64,000 nucleotides of DNA from an uncultured Sphaerochaeta sp. (lineage in GTDB: Bacteria; Spirochaetota; Spirochaetia; Sphaerochaetales; Sphaerochaetaceae): contig NZ_OY762555.1 in assembly GCF_963666015.1 (NCBI RefSeq), positions 310,001 to 374,000 on the forward strand, given 5' to 3'. Under the pieces are notes generated by a model that worked only from the letters and a program-made list of their open reading frames with translations, had not been told where the DNA came from and searched no databases. Shown here piece by piece: positions 51,730 through 63,264 of the stretch. A program made the translations under genes and the position numbers. Each line of letters begins with the position of its first letter. Positions within the stretch are counted from its first letter, which is position 1.

Positions 51730-54559
51730 TACGTTGATAATTAAGGGTGCCAGGGAGCACAACCTGAAAAACATCGACCTTGAATTGAAAAAAGATCAGT
51801 TAATCGTTATCAGTGGCCTCTCAGGAAGTGGGAAAAGCTCCTTGGCTTTTGACACCATTTTTGCAGAGGGCCAGAGACGCTATGTAGAAAGCCTGAGTTC
51901 TTATGCTAGGATGTTTCTCGATAAGTTGGACAAGCCTGACGTAGATTACATGGAAGGGCTCAGCCCAGCCATTGCAATTGAGCAGAAATCAACTCACCGC
52001 AATCCTCGATCAACCGTTGGAACGGTCACGGAAATATATGACTATTTCAGATTGTTGTGGGCAAGGGTAGGGAAACCACACTGTCATGTTTGCGGTAGAG
52101 AGATCAGTGAGATGAGCGTCGATCAGATCATTGATGCCATTTTCAAGGCAGAGGATGGTACGAGAATCATAGTAAGCGCCCCAGTTGCGATTGGAAGAAA
52201 AGGGGAGTTCAAAAAAGTTTTTGAGGATGCCCGTACAGCAGGATTCCAACGGGTAAAGGTTGATGGGAAAATGCTCAACCTTGATGAGCAGATTGTCTTG
52301 GAAAAACAATTCAAACACTCCATTGATATAGTGGTTGATCGTTTGATCCTCAGTAGGGATATACGATCCAGACTTGCTTCCAGTATTGAGACTTCTAACG
52401 AGATGACACAAGGTCTGGTTAAAGTGACTTTCTTGGGAGAAAATGGGGAAGAAAGCTACGAAGAAGTTTTCAGTGAGCGTAACAGCTGTCCCCATTGCGG
52501 TATTACCCTGCCTGACCTCGAACCACGTTTGTTCAGTTTCAATAATCCCTATGGAGCTTGTCCAGAATGTAATGGACTAGGCATCAAGACGGAGTTTGAC
52601 CCTGACCTCATTATCCCTGACTATTCCAAGAGCTTCAATAAAGGTGCCATTGCCACGATGAATCCCGATGCAAAATGGTCCAGGTCTCTGGTTGAAGCAC
52701 TTGCCAAACACTTGCATTTCACCCTTGATACTCCCTTCAGCAAACTGCCTGAGGATACCATCAATGCATTGCTCTATGGTACCAAGGAACGAGTATTTGT
52801 TGAGTATGAACGGGAGAAGAGCAATCAAACCTATCGGGTAGAAAAACCATTTCCCGGTATTATCCCTGATCTGCAACGCAGGTACTATGAAACCAACAGT
52901 ATGCAGATTAAGATGTGGATGAATAGCTTCCAGACTACCAAGGTTTGCCCGGTATGCCATGGTGATCGTCTTCGTCAAGAAGCACTTGCAGTGACGATCC
53001 ATGATATGAATATCATGGAAGCAACCCGCCTTTCTGTTAAGAAGGCGCATGCGTTCTTCAACGAACTCACCTTAAGTGACCAAGAGATCATGATCTCTAA
53101 TCAGGTGCTCAAGGAAATCAGAAGCAGGCTTACCTTCCTACGAAATGTTGGACTTGACTATCTGACGATCGACAGGAGCAGTGCCACCCTTAGTGGAGGG
53201 GAAGCACAACGTATCAGGCTTGCAACACAGATCGGCTCTGCGCTCAGTGGCGTACTGTATGTACTGGACGAGCCATCCATTGGATTGCATCAAAGAGATA
53301 ATCAGAAGCTTATCGATACACTCAAGCATTTGAGGGATATCGGCAACACTGTTTTGGTGGTTGAACATGATGAGGCTACCATTAGAGAGGCTGACTACCT
53401 GGTTGACCTTGGACCGGGCGCAGGTGTCCATGGCGGGTATATCATAGCAGAAGGTAGACCTGAGGAAGTTGAACATAATCCTGAAAGTATTACCGGACAG
53501 TACCTTGCAGGGACCTTGTCCATGGAAATCCCATCAAAAAGACGGAAAGGTTCTGGGAAAGTGATCAGCGTGAAAGGTGCAAATAAGAACAATCTCAAGT
53601 CAGTGGATGTTGATTTTCCCCTTGGAAAACTCATTGTACTCACTGGCGTTTCAGGAAGTGGAAAGAGTTCTTTGTTGAATGAGGTCCTGCTTCCTGCAGT
53701 GAAACGCCAGATGGCCAATAAGAAAGCAAATTATGACGGTTTCAGTGATATTAGTGGGGCTGGGCATATCGACAAGGTGATCAACATCGACCAAAGTCCT
53801 ATCGGACGTACTCCCCGCAGTAATCCCGCTACATATGTCGGAGTCTTTACCGCTATTAGGGAATTGTTCGCTTCCTTGCCGGAGAGCAAGGCCAAAGGAT
53901 ACAAGAGCGGCCGTTTCAGCTTCAATGTTGCAGGAGGTAGATGTGAGAACTGCCACGGAGATGGGAACCTGAAGATAGAGATGAACTTTTTGCCTGATGT
54001 CTATGTTACCTGTGATGTATGCCATGGCAAACGATTCAATAAAGAAACTCTGGCAGTCCATTACAAAGGTAAGAACATCCATGACGTCCTAGAAATGACC
54101 ATTGAAGAGGCAAGCGAGTTCTTTAGCGCAATTCCCAGGATCAAACGAAAGATAGACACACTACAGTCAGTTGGCCTTGAGTATGTCAAGCTGGGACAGA
54201 GTGCGCTTACTCTCAGTGGAGGGGAAGCACAACGGGTAAAACTCAGCCTTGAACTTTCGAAAGTGGGAACAGGAAAGACGTTATACGTCCTGGATGAGCC
54301 GACCACAGGACTTCACTTTGCAGATGTCAAAAAGTTGATGGAAGTACTGAATAGACTGGTAGATGCAGGAAATACAGTAGTGCTCATCGAACACAACCTT
54401 GATGTCATCATGCAAGCAGACCACCTCATTGATCTTGGCCCGGAGGGAGGGGATGGTGGAGGAATGGTTGTAGCAACAGGAACCCCTGAGCAACTTGCAC
54501 TATGCAAGGAATCCCACACAGGGTATTATTTAGCTCAGATGTTGCATGAAAAAGGTTGA
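51722..54559 (+). CDS. uvrA: Excinuclease ABC subunit A
   Basis: A 945-residue nucleotide-excision-repair damage sensor with two ABC ATPase halves. The first Walker A is [12 protein letters not shown] and the second [12 protein letters not shown]. Both signature motifs read LSGGEAQR. Zinc modules are [13 protein letters not shown] with CPECNG, and CENCHGDG with CDVCHGKRF. It loads UvrB at lesions. ATG 51722 lies inside ispG (8-base overlap); TTG 51716 is less likely. Confidence 0.97.
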   Translation: MHNTLIIKGAREHNLKNIDLELKKDQLIVISGLSGSGKSSLAFDTIFAEGQRRYVESLSSYARMFLDKLDKPDVDYMEGLSPAIAIEQKSTHRNPRSTVGTVTEIYDYFRLLWARVGKPHCHVCGREISEMSVDQIIDAIFKAEDGTRIIVSAPVAIGRKGEFKKVFEDARTAGFQRVKVDGKMLNLDEQIVLEKQFKHSIDIVVDRLILSRDIRSRLASSIETSNEMTQGLVKVTFLGENGEESYEEVFSERNSCPHCGITLPDLEPRLFSFNNPYGACPECNGLGIKTEFDPDLIIPDYSKSFNKGAIATMNPDAKWSRSLVEALAKHLHFTLDTPFSKLPEDTINALLYGTKERVFVEYEREKSNQTYRVEKPFPGIIPDLQRRYYETNSMQIKMWMNSFQTTKVCPVCHGDRLRQEALAVTIHDMNIMEATRLSVKKAHAFFNELTLSDQEIMISNQVLKEIRSRLTFLRNVGLDYLTIDRSSATLSGGEAQRIRLATQIGSALSGVLYVLDEPSIGLHQRDNQKLIDTLKHLRDIGNTVLVVEHDEATIREADYLVDLGPGAGVHGGYIIAEGRPEEVEHNPESITGQYLAGTLSMEIPSKRRKGSGKVISVKGANKNNLKSVDVDFPLGKLIVLTGVSGSGKSSLLNEVLLPAVKRQMANKKANYDGFSDISGAGHIDKVINIDQSPIGRTPRSNPATYVGVFTAIRELFASLPESKAKGYKSGRFSFNVAGGRCENCHGDGNLKIEMNFLPDVYVTCDVCHGKRFNKETLAVHYKGKNIHDVLEMTIEEASEFFSAIPRIKRKIDTLQSVGLEYVKLGQSALTLSGGEAQRVKLSLELSKVGTGKTLYVLDEPTTGLHFADVKKLMEVLNRLVDAGNTVVLIEHNLDVIMQADHLIDLGPEGGDGGGMVVATGTPEQLALCKESHTGYYLAQMLHEKG

Positions 54560-57500
54560 GAAACACGGATTACCAATACTGATGATTCTGGCTCTACTTA
54601 TTTTGGGGAGCCAGTTTCTCTATGCCCAAGATACTTCCTTGTTGCTTGCCTTGCGCATCGAACGTGCCAGCGAAGAAGAACTCATCGAGATGGCGCAGCT
54701 CAGGGGTATCAAAGGAGATGACCCCTCTACTCTTCGTGAAGCTCTGTACGAATATCATGCAATTGATCATAGTCGAATAACCTCCGATGAAGAGGATGCC
54801 TCATACAGACTTGAGATTACGCAAGCAAGAATAATGCAAACAGAAGCAGATTCTTCTCTTCTCACGCTTTCAGGAGATGTCATTGTTTCCTTTGTAGGCA
54901 AGGGGAATCAGGAGCCAAAACAACTCAGGGCACAAGAAGTGCTCATTGACCTTTCCCATACCTTGCTTACTGCCTCGGGATCGGTTTTGTTTGAGGATAG
55001 GGGTGCTGATGCTGCCTTGCAAGCGATAGAAGGAAGCATCGTAACCTTCGATTGGTCGGATGAAACACTGACCATCAGCGGGGCAACAACCAAAAGTGAT
55101 CGTGAGAACAGTGAGGATAAGAAAGTAAGTATCTATACCTCGGGAAGCCTTATCACATACCAAGGTGCTGATGGTGGAATATATTATCAGGACGGGCAGA
55201 TAGGGACACGTGCGGAGGATCCTCTCTCTTCCATCAGAGCAGATCGATTAAGCTTTCTCTCAGGTGGAGATCTCATGGTTCATGACGCTGCCTTGTATCT
55301 TGGCCGTGTACCCGTTTTCTGGACGCCTTTCTTCTTTTTTCCTGGAAACCAGATGGTGGGCAATCCTGCTCTCGGGTTCACCAGCGACCGGGGAATGTTT
55401 GTTTCCACCACGTGGGAAGTATATGGTTCATACCCAAAGTTCGAAGAAAGTGATCAATCCAGTATAACAAAACTGTTAAGTTCTCCTGATGAAGGGCCCA
55501 AATCCCCAGGGAAGGTTCTCTATACGAATACAGAAGAACTTTCTTCGGTTCAGTCTTGGGCAAAGAAAACAGATTCCTATCTTACATTCTTCTTCGATGC
55601 CTATGAGAGCGCAGGATTGCATACTGGCTATGATAGCAAGACTACGTTTTTCTCAAAACGCCTTACAATCAACTCCCTCTCTGCATTCGCGTTATATCCC
55701 TTGGGGACAAGCCCGATTAATCTCTATTCTGATGTAGGATACAACCGGTACTATCTTAATCAAGGACTCAAGCTAAGTACCCCATGGGCAAAACTCGATA
55801 TAACAATGCCCCTCTATTCGGATCCAAAGGTGCTCAGCATGTATGGAAACCGGCTTACTTCATTTTCCTTTGATGCATTACTGGGAAAGAATCAGGAGTT
55901 TCCCAAAACCTATACTTCTGATATCACCAGTTTTACTTGGAAAATGAAGGGGTCTTTCTCACTTCCAACCAGCATACTTTCGCCATATATTTCTTCATTG
56001 AATATTTCCAATCTCGAAGCTGATGCGTTGTTCAAATGGCAAGATGAAGGCCCTGCCTTCTCCTATGTATTGCAACAGATGCATCTTCCTCTTTTCTCTC
56101 TTGATCTCAAAGGTACTTTACTTGATTACTCCTCTACAAACCCTAAAACATCGGAAAGCAAGAAAACAATAGAAGAAAGGCAAAGTGATATCTTATTGCC
56201 TGAGGCATACAAAATCACCTTGGCGAACAGTGGAGATTCCTCAGAAGTGTCTGAGAAGCTAATATCCCTGTCTTATTCCCTAGACCAGAGGCTTACCCAT
56301 ACCCTTAACGCAACACTTGGCGTGATTGATTGGGATGAAGCATATTTTTACAGCCTTACCAAAGGTTCTATGACTCTCAAAGCTTCGCCGAATACCAGGC
56401 TATTTACAATTTCGAGTGAATTACTCCCTCAGCTTACCTTCCTAGAAGACCAGAGCAAGAGTATCTATAAAAGTTACGCATATCAACTCTTCAATGTAAA
56501 TACGGTTACTGTTCCCTACATAGGCCTTACCTATACATTGAGCCAACGGCTGTATCGTTATCAGGAGAACTACGAGAAACCGCTCGGGAACCCCGTAGAG
56601 ATTATCAAACAGGAGTATGCATTTGACGATGAATCTGTGACAGTGCACCAAGTACGATTCCAGCAGTCTTTCCCACTTGGGGATGCAACCATAACGCCCA
56701 GTGTTACAGCAAGTATTTATCCAGTAAAACAAAGCCTGCTACCGAGTCTGAAATATGTGTTGGGACCGCTTTCTCTCTCGTCTTCCCTGCTTATTAGCGA
56801 ATATGAGTCTTCTCTACGTAAGGATACCTTGAAATCATCATTCGCCTATACATCGAAACCCCTTTCTGTCTCGCTATCTGGGTCATATGATTTTACGAGG
56901 ACCATTGCTTCCTGGGAAGAGGCCATGCATCTTGAGGGTACGGTCAAGGAACAGTTCTTTTCATCCTTTCTCACCATGTCTCAGAGGTTTTCATTCTCGT
57001 TCCTGTCCAGTGATGGAAAACATAACTATTTTGACCATATTACGTATGATGCTGCAATTCCCCGTCTCAAGGTAACATATGCCTTAAAGGGGGAGTCATC
57101 AGCTTTGCAGGCTCAAAAACTGCAGATCGATATTGCGGGGAAGGATATACAACTTAGGTGGTGGAAGAGACGTATTGCCTTGACTTTGGGTATAGACTCA
57201 TCTTTGAAGTTCTTTTATCAGGACCGATACGCAAGTTCCTTCTCAATAATGGCATCAGCACGACTCCAAATTGCTGAGTTTTTGGATATAACGCTTGCTG
57301 CAAAAAGCACAAATACCGGGTTCTTCCACTATTATAATGCTGATGATACATTCTCTTACTCCTTGCTTTGGCAAGATCTGCTGAGAAGCTTTGACTTCAG
57401 TGGAGATGGAAGATACAATACACAATTCAACCTCAGTGATCTCTCCATTATCTTGGTTCATGACCTTGAAGATTGGTCACTGAATTGTAAATACAGCGGA

Positions 57501-57638
57501 AGTGTTGTATTATCGAACAACCAATACAGCTGGGTTCCAACGGTTTCAGTCTACCTGACCTGGAACACGATTCCTGAGCTGGATGTGGAAGAGACATGGA
57601 CGCAGGACAACAATGTTTGGATGCGTTCATCCTCCTGA
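54546..57638 (+). CDS. lptD: LptD/OstA-like outer-membrane assembly protein
   Basis: A 1030-residue envelope protein. A signal peptide spans residues 1-27. A short helical module at about 30-75 ([30 protein letters not shown]) has SAP-like spacing. An OstA/LptA-like beta-jellyroll follows at about 85-240, then a large beta-barrel rich in alternating aromatic strands. [13 protein letters not shown] at about 255 is the LptD-core signature. The start lies inside the uvrA end (14-base overlap). LptD orthologues follow uvrA in Treponema and Borrelia, as far as I recall. Substrate may be a glycolipid other than LPS. Confidence 0.85.
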   Translation: MKKVEKHGLPILMILALLILGSQFLYAQDTSLLLALRIERASEEELIEMAQLRGIKGDDPSTLREALYEYHAIDHSRITSDEEDASYRLEITQARIMQTEADSSLLTLSGDVIVSFVGKGNQEPKQLRAQEVLIDLSHTLLTASGSVLFEDRGADAALQAIEGSIVTFDWSDETLTISGATTKSDRENSEDKKVSIYTSGSLITYQGADGGIYYQDGQIGTRAEDPLSSIRADRLSFLSGGDLMVHDAALYLGRVPVFWTPFFFFPGNQMVGNPALGFTSDRGMFVSTTWEVYGSYPKFEESDQSSITKLLSSPDEGPKSPGKVLYTNTEELSSVQSWAKKTDSYLTFFFDAYESAGLHTGYDSKTTFFSKRLTINSLSAFALYPLGTSPINLYSDVGYNRYYLNQGLKLSTPWAKLDITMPLYSDPKVLSMYGNRLTSFSFDALLGKNQEFPKTYTSDITSFTWKMKGSFSLPTSILSPYISSLNISNLEADALFKWQDEGPAFSYVLQQMHLPLFSLDLKGTLLDYSSTNPKTSESKKTIEERQSDILLPEAYKITLANSGDSSEVSEKLISLSYSLDQRLTHTLNATLGVIDWDEAYFYSLTKGSMTLKASPNTRLFTISSELLPQLTFLEDQSKSIYKSYAYQLFNVNTVTVPYIGLTYTLSQRLYRYQENYEKPLGNPVEIIKQEYAFDDESVTVHQVRFQQSFPLGDATITPSVTASIYPVKQSLLPSLKYVLGPLSLSSSLLISEYESSLRKDTLKSSFAYTSKPLSVSLSGSYDFTRTIASWEEAMHLEGTVKEQFFSSFLTMSQRFSFSFLSSDGKHNYFDHITYDAAIPRLKVTYALKGESSALQAQKLQIDIAGKDIQLRWWKRRIALTLGIDSSLKFFYQDRYASSFSIMASARLQIAEFLDITLAAKSTNTGFFHYYNADDTFSYSLLWQDLLRSFDFSGDGRYNTQFNLSDLSIILVHDLEDWSLNCKYSGSVVLSNNQYSWVPTVSVYLTWNTIPELDVEETWTQDNNVWMRSSS

Positions 57639-57649
57639 TAGGATTATGC

Positions 57650-58618
57650 ATGGATAGAAGTGTGGAATTTTCCAATGAAGAACAGATGGAACGGGTGCTG
57701 GGTATCAATGATCGGAATCTTCCCTATTTAGAGGCGTTGCTTGGATGTGATTTGTTTGTAAAAGGTATTTCGCTTTCCTGTCTGAACAAAGATGAACAAG
57801 TCACTAATCGATTTCTCTCCTTGATGGCACGTTTGCAAAAACTTGCAGAAAATCAGCATTATTTTAGTGAAACAGAAATTTTCATGGAATATCAAGGCAT
57901 GAAAAGCGACCAACCAATCCAGGAACTGCTCTCCAGTGACCAATGGGAAAAACCGTATATTATGGTTCATAATCGCTTTGCCTATCCCAAGAGTCGTATG
58001 CAGGAGCAATACATCAAAAGCATGATGGAGAACCAGATTGTTTTTGGTATCGGTCCTGCAGGTACTGGAAAAACATTCTTGGCAGTAGCTTATGCACTTG
58101 GACAATTGTTGAGTGGTAAAAAACACAAGATTATCCTTACCCGCCCGATTGTTGAAGCAGGGGAGAGCCTAGGCTTTTTGCCTGGTGATCTTGCCCAGAA
58201 GATTAACCCTTACCTAAGACCGCTCTACGATGCAATGGAGGCCATGGTCAGTATACAGAATATCAGGCGTTTGGAAGAAAATGGGAGCATTGAGATCGCC
58301 CCTCTTGCTTATATGAGAGGAAGGAGTTTACAAAATGCGGTGGTCATTCTAGATGAAGCACAGAATACCACCAAGGAACAGATGAAGATGTTTCTCACCC
58401 GTCTTGGCGAAAATGCTAATGCAATTATTACCGGGGATATCAGTCAGGTTGATCTACCACGGCACAAAGATAGTGGATTGATCCATGCAATGCAGATCTT
58501 GCAAGGAATTGCTGGGCTCGATTTCATACGTTTCGATTCTCGCGATGTGGTACGCTCCCGAATTGTACAGCATATAGTTAATGCATATGCAGGGGATGAG
58601 GGGAACGAAAAATCATGA
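57650..58618 (+). CDS. phoH: PhoH-family ATPase
   Basis: A 322-residue P-loop protein. An N-terminal RNA-binding-like region (about 1-100) is followed by the PhoH core. Walker A is GIGPAGTGKTFLAVA, then TRPIVEAGESLGFLPGD, AYMRGRSLQNAVVILDEAQNTT (Walker B and the RGRT-like loop) and ITGDISQVDLP. It belongs to the PhoH-pgpH-ybeY cluster tied to RNA and ribosome quality. ATG 57650 with AGGA upstream is chosen; the open frame to 57596 overlaps lptD. Couples to the next gene by ATGA. Confidence 0.93.
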   Translation: MDRSVEFSNEEQMERVLGINDRNLPYLEALLGCDLFVKGISLSCLNKDEQVTNRFLSLMARLQKLAENQHYFSETEIFMEYQGMKSDQPIQELLSSDQWEKPYIMVHNRFAYPKSRMQEQYIKSMMENQIVFGIGPAGTGKTFLAVAYALGQLLSGKKHKIILTRPIVEAGESLGFLPGDLAQKINPYLRPLYDAMEAMVSIQNIRRLEENGSIEIAPLAYMRGRSLQNAVVILDEAQNTTKEQMKMFLTRLGENANAIITGDISQVDLPRHKDSGLIHAMQILQGIAGLDFIRFDSRDVVRSRIVQHIVNAYAGDEGNEKS

Positions 58619-60825
58619 TAAAGAAAATGCAAATTTCTGAACGTAAGCAAAAAAAACGTGAGGTTCAACAACAACTTTCTCTCATTTTAATGGTTCTTAC
58701 TGTTTTTCTGGCAATGGTGGTACCGCTTTTAAGTACACATTCCAGTGGATCGGGTCTCAAGGACTTGGGATTGCAGTATATAGAAGGCGAACTCTCCAGT
58801 GAGGATATCTTTGCTACAAGCAGTTTCCAATACGTTGATGAAGAACAAACACAAAAGCTCATAGACCAACGAATGCAGGAAATACTACCATATTTCAGTT
58901 ATTCACTCAGATCATCTACTATTACCAGCAGGCGTTTGGAGAATTTTCTTGCTTTATTTCATCAAGGAAATAAAGACTTCAATAGCTTCCTAGAACAGAA
59001 AAGCCTCACCGATGAACGCAATGTTGTACAGAGGATTGCGGGGCTAGCACCTAACCAACAAGAATTGCTGCTACAAGCACTTGAAGAAACAGGAAGTTAT
59101 GTCTTGGAACAAGGATTGTTTGATGAAAAGGAAGTGAATACTGTCCGTTCCCAAGGCTATGATGAGGTCCTAGTAAGAAATAGCCTACTCCAACAAGAAA
59201 GTAGTGAACCTTCTGTGCTAACTATTGATACGCTGCTGACGAATAAGAACCTTCCTTCCCAGCTGTCTTCTCTACTGAAGCCGTACGAGCTTATCGATAG
59301 TCAGTTCCAGCCATATCTCGTACTGGATGCACTGGAAATGCTTTTAGATCCAAATGTAGATTATGAAGCTGTTGAAACACTGGCACTTAGGGAGGAAGCT
59401 GCTGCAGAGATTCCCGAACAGGTGATAACCATAGAACGAGGAGAAAAGATCATTGCCAAGGATACGGTGGTCACAAGCTCCCAGATTGATCTGCTACAAT
59501 TGATGGGGTCGAACAGCTTTCAATACACAATCCTTGAACTGATTGGTAGGGCAATTTTCATTTTACTTTCCACTAGTGTCTCAGTATATGTCTTTATTCA
59601 ATTCCTGCATGCTGAAAAGCGATTGTATCTCTATTTGAATCTCATGCTTGTTTCCGTATCATTGTCGTTGATGGCAATGTATGTTGTCAGTCTGTTTTTT
59701 ACTTCACGTTCCTCTTTGTTTATGGACTCCTATCTACCTGTATTGTTTGCACCGCTCTTTACCAGTCATATCACCAGCAAGAAACGATTAGGGTTGGTTA
59801 GTGCCTTTCTGCTTGCTTGTTATGCAACACTGATGGAACAGTCGAGTCCTATTACATTCTTCTTCGTATTGACCATCAGTGGTGTCTGTCTCTACTTCTT
59901 TCGCTATACCATCAAGCGAATTGATGATGTATTCAATTGGTTTTATGCTTGTGTTATCAGTAGTTTTGCTGCCCTTGCCTTGTATATGCTGGAAGCATTG
60001 CCACTTCATCAGGTAATGCCTCTTGTAGGTGGTATGATCTTGAATATCACCATCACCTTGGTCTTTCTGGAAGCATTAGTTCCGTTGGGAGAAAAACTCT
60101 TCAATATTCCTACAGCGTATCGTCTCAGCGAGCTTGCTTTCAGTGCAAGCCCTGTGCTCGACCGTTTGGAATCAGTAGCACAGGGAACGTACAATCATAG
60201 CAGGAACGTTGCTGACCTGAGCTTCAATGCAGCTCGCTCCATTGGAGCAAATGCTATGCTCGCACGAGTAGGAGGGATGTATCATGATATTGGGAAGGCT
60301 GATCATCCTGAATACTTCATCGAGAACCAGAGTGGGGATAATAAACATGATGAAATTAAACCATCCCTCTCGGCGGCCATTATCAAGAGTCATGTGAAGC
60401 TTGGATTAGAGAAGGGAAGGGAGGCAGGGCTTCCTCAGGAGGTCCTGGATATCATCAGTCAACACCATGGCAATGATATCATCCAATTTTTCTATAATGA
60501 GGCAAAGAACCAGGCACAAGCTGCGGGAATGGATGTTAAAGAGGATGACTTTAAATACAATGGGAATCCACCAGCCTTTCCTGAATCTGCCATTGTAATG
60601 CTCGCTGATTGCGTGGAAGCTGCCAGCCGGACTTTGAAACGGCCGAACCACTCAAAGTATGAAAAACTGGTACATTCGCTTATCATGGGAAAGTTGGAGA
60701 GAGACCAACTCAAGAACAGTCAGCTCTCTCTTACCGATCTTGATCAGATAGAGGATGCGTTTGTGCAAACATTGCTTGGACGCGATCACCGACGTATTGA
60801 ATATCCCTCAGAGCAGAAAGGATAA
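58615..60825 (+). CDS. pgpH: 7TM-HD phosphohydrolase (PgpH-like)
   Basis: A 736-residue membrane protein. One N-terminal helix (about residues 20-42) is followed by an extracytoplasmic 7TMR-HDED domain to about 300, seven transmembrane helices (about 300-480), and a cytosolic HD domain. The HD residues are in GTYNHSRNVADLS, GGMYHDIGKADHPEYF and ISQHHGND. PgpH of Listeria degrades c-di-AMP, so a role in c-di-AMP breakdown is likely. It overlaps phoH by 4 bases. Confidence 0.93.
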   Translation: MIKKMQISERKQKKREVQQQLSLILMVLTVFLAMVVPLLSTHSSGSGLKDLGLQYIEGELSSEDIFATSSFQYVDEEQTQKLIDQRMQEILPYFSYSLRSSTITSRRLENFLALFHQGNKDFNSFLEQKSLTDERNVVQRIAGLAPNQQELLLQALEETGSYVLEQGLFDEKEVNTVRSQGYDEVLVRNSLLQQESSEPSVLTIDTLLTNKNLPSQLSSLLKPYELIDSQFQPYLVLDALEMLLDPNVDYEAVETLALREEAAAEIPEQVITIERGEKIIAKDTVVTSSQIDLLQLMGSNSFQYTILELIGRAIFILLSTSVSVYVFIQFLHAEKRLYLYLNLMLVSVSLSLMAMYVVSLFFTSRSSLFMDSYLPVLFAPLFTSHITSKKRLGLVSAFLLACYATLMEQSSPITFFFVLTISGVCLYFFRYTIKRIDDVFNWFYACVISSFAALALYMLEALPLHQVMPLVGGMILNITITLVFLEALVPLGEKLFNIPTAYRLSELAFSASPVLDRLESVAQGTYNHSRNVADLSFNAARSIGANAMLARVGGMYHDIGKADHPEYFIENQSGDNKHDEIKPSLSAAIIKSHVKLGLEKGREAGLPQEVLDIISQHHGNDIIQFFYNEAKNQAQAAGMDVKEDDFKYNGNPPAFPESAIVMLADCVEAASRTLKRPNHSKYEKLVHSLIMGKLERDQLKNSQLSLTDLDQIEDAFVQTLLGRDHRRIEYPSEQKG

Positions 60826-60833
60826 CCTAGACA

Positions 60834-61334
60834 ATGAATAGATATTATATTGATGTTTCCTATGAAGATGAGCAGTATACCAGACAGGCGCCTTCCCAGT
60901 TGGTTGTTGAGCATATGGAAAAAATGCTCGCACTGCTTGGACAACCAAGCTGTGAATGTTCTGTAAGTTTTGTCAGTGATGATACCATTCAGGATCTGAA
61001 CAGGACGTATCGTGACAAGGACGAACCTACAGATATCCTCTCTTTTGTTCAGGAGGAAGATGTTGAAGATTTTTCTTGGCCTGAAGTACAAGTAGGATTG
61101 ATTGATGGTCCGCCAGAGGAAATCAGGGTACTGGGAGACATGGTAATCTCTCTTGATGCCTTGAAAAGAAATGCACTATCCTTTAGTGTAGAACCAGATG
61201 AAGAGTTGTTTCGCCTCTTGATCCATGGCTTGCTTCATCTTCTTGGTGAAGATCATTCCAGCAATGATGCTGATGAGCCGATGTTGATCAAGCAAGAGGA
61301 ACTTCTCCATCAATTGAGGGGGAGCAAACGTTGA
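60834..61334 (+). CDS. ybeY: Endoribonuclease YbeY
   Basis: A 166-residue single-strand-specific metallo-RNase for 16S rRNA 3' maturation. The zinc motif HGLLHLLGEDHSSNDADEP has three His in the H-x3-H-x5-H spacing. The conserved DKDEPTDILSF and GDMVISL strands are also present. It ends with the TGA that overlaps the TTG start of the next gene. Confidence 0.95.
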   Translation: MNRYYIDVSYEDEQYTRQAPSQLVVEHMEKMLALLGQPSCECSVSFVSDDTIQDLNRTYRDKDEPTDILSFVQEEDVEDFSWPEVQVGLIDGPPEEIRVLGDMVISLDALKRNALSFSVEPDEELFRLLIHGLLHLLGEDHSSNDADEPMLIKQEELLHQLRGSKR

Positions 61335-62095
61335 GCTTGCCATGGAAAAGTCTGTTCAAGAAACGCTCTGACAATCGTGAGGAACGATTTAAGGCAGAGT
61401 TGGAAGAACGGCAGACGATGATCGAGGGCATTCAGGAACTGAGGGATAAGACGGTTAAGGAGATTATGATTCCCCGAGTCGATGTCCAGTTTATCAGTAG
61501 TGATATCACCATTGATGAGTTGTATGGGATTATTCAGGAACAAGGGTACTCCCGTTATCCAGTATATGAGCAGACAATAGACAATATTGTTGGTGTTTTA
61601 TATGCTAAGGATATTATCCGTAATGGCATAGACAATGTGTTCGATGCCAAGACGCTGATGAGACAGCCATACTTCATTCCTGAAAGCAAGCATCTTGATG
61701 ATTTGCTCAGAGAATTCAAATTGAGAAAGGTCCATATCGCCATTGCCATTGATGAGTACGGCGGTGTGAGCGGGATTGTGTGTATGGAAGATATTCTGGA
61801 GGTCATTGTTGGTGATATCCAGGATGAATTTGATGATGACGAAGATGATGGAATGCGTAAGTTAGATGACAATACGTTTGTTGTCGATGCAAGAACTTCC
61901 ATTGAAGATTTGAATGAATCAGTAGGCTTGCATCTATCAGAAGAGGAGTATGAAACAGTGGGAGGCTATGTCTTTGAGCTGTTTGGGAGAATCCCACTCA
62001 AGGATGAGTCTGTTGAGGATGACGAGGCTATTTTTACTGTTGAAGATATTGATGGCCATAAGATCAACCAGTTGAAATTGGTTGTTAAAACATAA
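61331..62095 (+). CDS. CBS-pair CorC/HlyC-domain protein (TlyC-like)
   Basis: A 254-residue cytosolic protein. An N-terminal helix is followed by IQELRDKTVKEIMIPRVDVQFIS, then two CBS domains (about residues 55-170; GYSRYPVYEQTIDNIVGVLYAKDI and VHIAIAIDEYGGVSGIVCMEDILE). A CorC_HlyC domain (TFVVDARTSIEDLNE, ETVGGYVFELFGRIPL) ends it. No DUF21 membrane domain, so it is the short CorC form. The start is TTG 61331 with GGGGAG about 6 bases upstream. Implicated in Mg2+ export in other bacteria; older haemolysin labels are unreliable. Confidence 0.92.
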   Translation: MSLPWKSLFKKRSDNREERFKAELEERQTMIEGIQELRDKTVKEIMIPRVDVQFISSDITIDELYGIIQEQGYSRYPVYEQTIDNIVGVLYAKDIIRNGIDNVFDAKTLMRQPYFIPESKHLDDLLREFKLRKVHIAIAIDEYGGVSGIVCMEDILEVIVGDIQDEFDDDEDDGMRKLDDNTFVVDARTSIEDLNESVGLHLSEEEYETVGGYVFELFGRIPLKDESVEDDEAIFTVEDIDGHKINQLKLVVKT

Positions 62096-62105
62096 TATAT
62101 ATACG

Positions 62106-63180
<1,075 letters not shown>

Positions 63181-63200
63181 TATTGTGTTACTGTGAATGT

Positions 63201-63222
63201 CAGGCCTGTTTCTACAGGCCTG
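63201..63222 (+). promoter_or_regulatory. Hairpin between gap and pgk
   Basis: CAGGCCTG is repeated at 63201-63208 and 63215-63222 with spacer TTTCTA. Each copy is itself a palindrome, so the pair forms an 8-bp stem. There is no T-run after it, so read-through into pgk is likely; it may act as an mRNA processing or stability element that sets the gap:pgk ratio. Confidence 0.65.
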
Positions 63223-63264
63223 ATTTCCTTGCTAACGATTACCATCGAAAAATAGAGGAAAGCT

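Noticed and set aside
52010..52495. 161-codon minus-strand frame inside uvrA
   Set aside because: Antisense to the conserved UvrA zinc and ATPase region; no independent evidence.
63201..63222. Terminator after gap
   Set aside because: The hairpin is clear but no T-run follows and pgk starts 43 bases later, so I call it a processing or stability element.
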